64,000 nt of DNA from JAFGAS01 sp963809875 (GTDB taxonomy: Bacteria > Desulfobacterota > Zymogenia > Zymogenales > Zymogenaceae): assembly GCA_963809875.1 (NCBI GenBank), contig CAWELC010000007.1:589423-653422 (forward strand), in the 5' to 3' direction. A model generated the notes under the pieces. That model ran no database searches. It was not told where the DNA came from and worked only from the letters and a program-made list of their open reading frames with translations. This document shows positions 62,021 to 64,000 of this stretch, one piece after another. Made by a program: the position numbers and the translations under genes. Position 1 is the first letter of the stretch, and each line of letters opens with the position of its first letter.

Positions 62021-63166
62021 CTATCTTCTCCGCCAGAACCTGTCCAGCAGGGACAGCCCGAGCCCGGCGCGCCGGCCGCGCGAGAAGTATCTCAGCTTGC
62101 CCAGGCGCGTCTCTACCTCCGCCAGCCTGTCCCAGCGCACGTCCTCCGTCCGGCAGAGGCAGATGTCCTGGCCGGGAACGGCGTGCTCCAGGTTGGCCTC
62201 CAGCGGGCGCATGACCCGGCCAAAGGACAGCACCGGGTTCCGGCACCTGCGCGCCGTCAGGATATAAGGCGTTGGGATGTTCTCCGGCGCGCGGGTTGCG
62301 TACAGGTCGACCGTGAAGTCATAACCGCGCAGGGACGGGGCCAGCCGGCGGGCGCGCTCGGGGAGCAGCTCGAAGAACGAGTCGTAGACCGCATCCGATC
62401 GCTCGAGCGGCTGGAAGCAGAAGGCCTGCTTCGCGCGCTGCAGCGGCGCCTGGAAGAAATCGGTCGAGCGGGGAAAATGAGTCCCGGCGTCGCCAAAACC
62501 GGTTGCCAGCGAGACGCGCGGGAAGACAAAGTACTTCCCGGAAGCGACCAGGTAGCGGGCCAGCCAGGGGAACCACTCGTCGGCGCGGAAGCGCGCCCAG
62601 GCTGCGTGCAGCCGGCGCGGGTCCGGCTGGTGGGGGCGGGCGGTTTTGCGCCACTCCTGGAACCCGGACCACTGCCCGGCGGTGAAGGCCAGTCCCTGGG
62701 TATAAGGGACCTGCAGGAAGAAGGCGTCGGTTTCATCCGAGAGGGGCTCGAACGGTTCTTGCGTATAGCCGTTGAACCACAGGGCGTACAGGCACAGCCC
62801 GCCGATCGCCGGATCGGAAACATAATAGGCCAGCGCCTGCCGGGCGTAGGCATAATAGACCGGCGATACCACCAGGTCGTCTTCCAGGAAGACGATCGCG
62901 CCGTATTCCTGGCTCAGGCTGCCGCAGAAGGTAAAGTGCCCGACCGGTCCCAGCCGGCGGGTGTGGCGCAGGACCTGCTTGGGACCGTGCTCCCAGCGGA
63001 AGCTTTCTGCCAGCGCTGCCACCTCGGGATGCTGGTCAGAGTCGTCCAGCGAGAGCACCAGCCGGACCGGGACGCCTTTGGGGTAGGCTGCCTCCCGCAA
63101 GGACCCCAGCAGGCGGGCGAGCGCCTGGGGACGGTTGTACGCGCTGACCACGACCGCCGGGTTCAC
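62021..63166 (-). CDS. Glycosyltransferase (GT-A fold, family 2-like)
   Basis: An intact 381-residue cytoplasmic or membrane-associated sugar transferase. The N-terminus has AVVVSAYNRPQALARLLGSL, RLVLSLDDSDQHPEV and an IVFLEDDLVVSPVYY block in place of the metal-binding DxD. Further along are ALWFNGYTQEPFEPL, DAFFLQVPYTQGLAFTAGQW and a long C-terminal part with many aromatic residues. The layout resembles GT-A enzymes that add sugars to glycoproteins or surface glycans. The start is GTG, overlapping the stop of the preceding phosphorylase gene by four bases (GTGA). Acceptor and donor unknown. Confidence 0.8.
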   Translation of the reverse strand: MNPAVVVSAYNRPQALARLLGSLREAAYPKGVPVRLVLSLDDSDQHPEVAALAESFRWEHGPKQVLRHTRRLGPVGHFTFCGSLSQEYGAIVFLEDDLVVSPVYYAYARQALAYYVSDPAIGGLCLYALWFNGYTQEPFEPLSDETDAFFLQVPYTQGLAFTAGQWSGFQEWRKTARPHQPDPRRLHAAWARFRADEWFPWLARYLVASGKYFVFPRVSLATGFGDAGTHFPRSTDFFQAPLQRAKQAFCFQPLERSDAVYDSFFELLPERARRLAPSLRGYDFTVDLYATRAPENIPTPYILTARRCRNPVLSFGRVMRPLEANLEHAVPGQDICLCRTEDVRWDRLAEVETRLGKLRYFSRGRRAGLGLSLLDRFWRRR

Positions 63167-63987
63167 CGCAACGCCTCCTCACCGTTCTGTTCTGCCAGCA
63201 TCCGGAGGGCGGCGTCGAGCAGGCGTTCCAGGCTGCGCATGACCGGCTGCATGTCCTCCGCCGGCTGCCAACCGCCCGCCGTGATCCGGTCGGCGATGAC
63301 CAGCGCGGCGGCGACCTCCACGTTCAGCGCAGCGCCCGCCGCGAAGACGGCCGCGGTTTCCATGTCCACCGCGTGCACGCCCTCCTTCCGGCAGGCCTCG
63401 ACCTGCCCGGGCAGCTCGCGGTAGGGGGCATCGGTCGTCCAGGTGGGCGCGCAGGCCGGCGAGAGACCGGTCGCGTCCAGCGCGTTCCGCAGGCGGGCGG
63501 TCAGCCCGGCATGCGGATCGGCCCACCGGCCGGGTGGCAGGTAATGCGCTGATGTGCCCTCGTCGCGCAGCGCCCGGGCGCATACCAGCCAGTCGCCCGG
63601 GCGGGACTCAGCCTGCAGGCCGCCGGCCAGGCCGGTCGATAGGAACCGGCGCACGCCAAAGGCGGCCAGCTCTTCCAGCTGCAGGACCGCCGCCGGGGCG
63701 CCCACCCCGAAATTCCCCGAGACGCCAACCCGCCCGCCGCCGGCCTTCAGGATATACAGCTCGCCGAAAAATCCCTCCACCCGCCGGGCAGCATACCGGG
63801 AACGGGCATAGCGGAGCAGCCCTGGCTGGTAGCACAGGACCACCGCCTCCGGCGGTTGGACCTCCGGCGGGCCGGCTCGCCGCCAGCGGTAGCGCAGCAG
63901 GTCCGCCGCCGAAAACACCGGCGCGTCCTGTGCGTCTGGGGCCGATTTCGACATCATTTCTGCTTCCATAGATAATTCCTGGAGCAA
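63163..63987 (-). CDS. Nucleoside phosphorylase (PNP/UDP family)
   Basis: A cytoplasmic enzyme that splits purine nucleosides or uridine with phosphate. Family motifs: VVLCYQPGLLRYARSRY, YILKAGGGRVGVSGNFGVGA (phosphate site), FLSTGLAGGLQAESRPGDWL, TTDAPYRELPGQVEACRKEG and the key EGVHAVDMETAAVFAAG, which binds ribose. The C-terminal helix ADRITAGGWQ replaces the usual SDxxxG. Total 274 residues is normal for uridine-phosphorylase-type members. The first ATG (63987) and an internal ATG at 63969 are both possible starts. It is coupled to the downstream glycosyltransferase gene by a four-base overlap; why is unclear. Confidence 0.82.
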   Translation of the reverse strand: MLQELSMEAEMMSKSAPDAQDAPVFSAADLLRYRWRRAGPPEVQPPEAVVLCYQPGLLRYARSRYAARRVEGFFGELYILKAGGGRVGVSGNFGVGAPAAVLQLEELAAFGVRRFLSTGLAGGLQAESRPGDWLVCARALRDEGTSAHYLPPGRWADPHAGLTARLRNALDATGLSPACAPTWTTDAPYRELPGQVEACRKEGVHAVDMETAAVFAAGAALNVEVAAALVIADRITAGGWQPAEDMQPVMRSLERLLDAALRMLAEQNGEEALR

Positions 63988-64000
63988 AGCGTTTGTCGTG

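Noticed and set aside
1..64000. CRISPR array, tRNA or rRNA genes
   Set aside because: The only regular direct repeats are the iterons and heptads, which lack unique 30-40 bp spacers with identical long repeats; no tRNA-like TTCGA arm context or rRNA stretch was noticed by eye. A tRNA scan and covariance search would settle this.

Overview
The window is about 64 kb of GC-rich bacterial chromosome-like DNA. It most resembles a Chloroflexota genome of the Anaerolineae type. The grounds are the lipoproteins and a kinase with Thr-Pro-rich linkers, an FhaA-type DUF3662-FHA protein beside rodA/pbpA, a non-pyrrolysine MttB homologue, MsrPQ, and very abundant dispersed palindromic repeats between genes. 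This assignment comes from gene content only. I saw no rRNA, tRNA or CRISPR array.

Layout. 0-12.6 kb is metabolic: an anti-sigma factor end, an SDR, a GH76 mannanase, an ABC-2 exporter pair, nagA, a C39-like protein, an orphan molybdopterin hydroxylase subunit, an MttB homologue and a small membrane methyltransferase. 12.8-19.1 kb holds an extracytoplasmic redox operon (PepSY protein, small membrane protein, ApbE, ferric-reductase-like cytochrome), an M48 protease with a membrane protein, and a TetR/methyltransferase operon with a visible promoter and operator. 19.2-32.3 kb holds an acyltransferase between duplicated terminators, a DsbA-like protein with a cysteine desulfurase, an IS3 remnant, an HtrA protease, a two-component system, MsrPQ, a TlpA-like thioredoxin and an alpha/beta hydrolase. 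32.3-44 kb holds a dynamin-like GTPase and a cell-wall signalling cluster (PP2C, three FHA proteins, RodA/FtsW, PBP, divergent Ser/Thr kinase) that parallels the actinobacterial pstP-fha-rodA-pbpA-pknB locus. 44-51.5 kb contains a GH16 glucanase and then a stretch of broken genes (response regulator, class III cyclase, fatty acid hydroxylase, cation antiporter). An intact SLC13 permease follows.

53.7-61.8 kb looks like a plasmid-type replication and partition module: a DnaA-domain-I-like protein, a winged-helix Rep-like protein with five 16-bp iterons next to AT-rich DNA, an AAA ATPase, a ParB, a ParA, and a protein with two ribbon-helix-helix-like units. Three clusters of the heptad GTAAACC, mostly at exact 12-bp spacing, lie around these genes, one of them in the parA promoter. 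This is the most interesting part of the window. A glycosyltransferase and a nucleoside phosphorylase close it.

About half of the recognisable genes carry one or more frameshifts, including housekeeping-type genes (cysteine desulfurase, nagA, PBP, ParA). The pattern fits uncorrected long-read indels better than mass decay. I therefore annotate most such genes as single CDSs with stated shift positions. All frameshift positions are my estimates from where homology-like reading passes from one frame to another.
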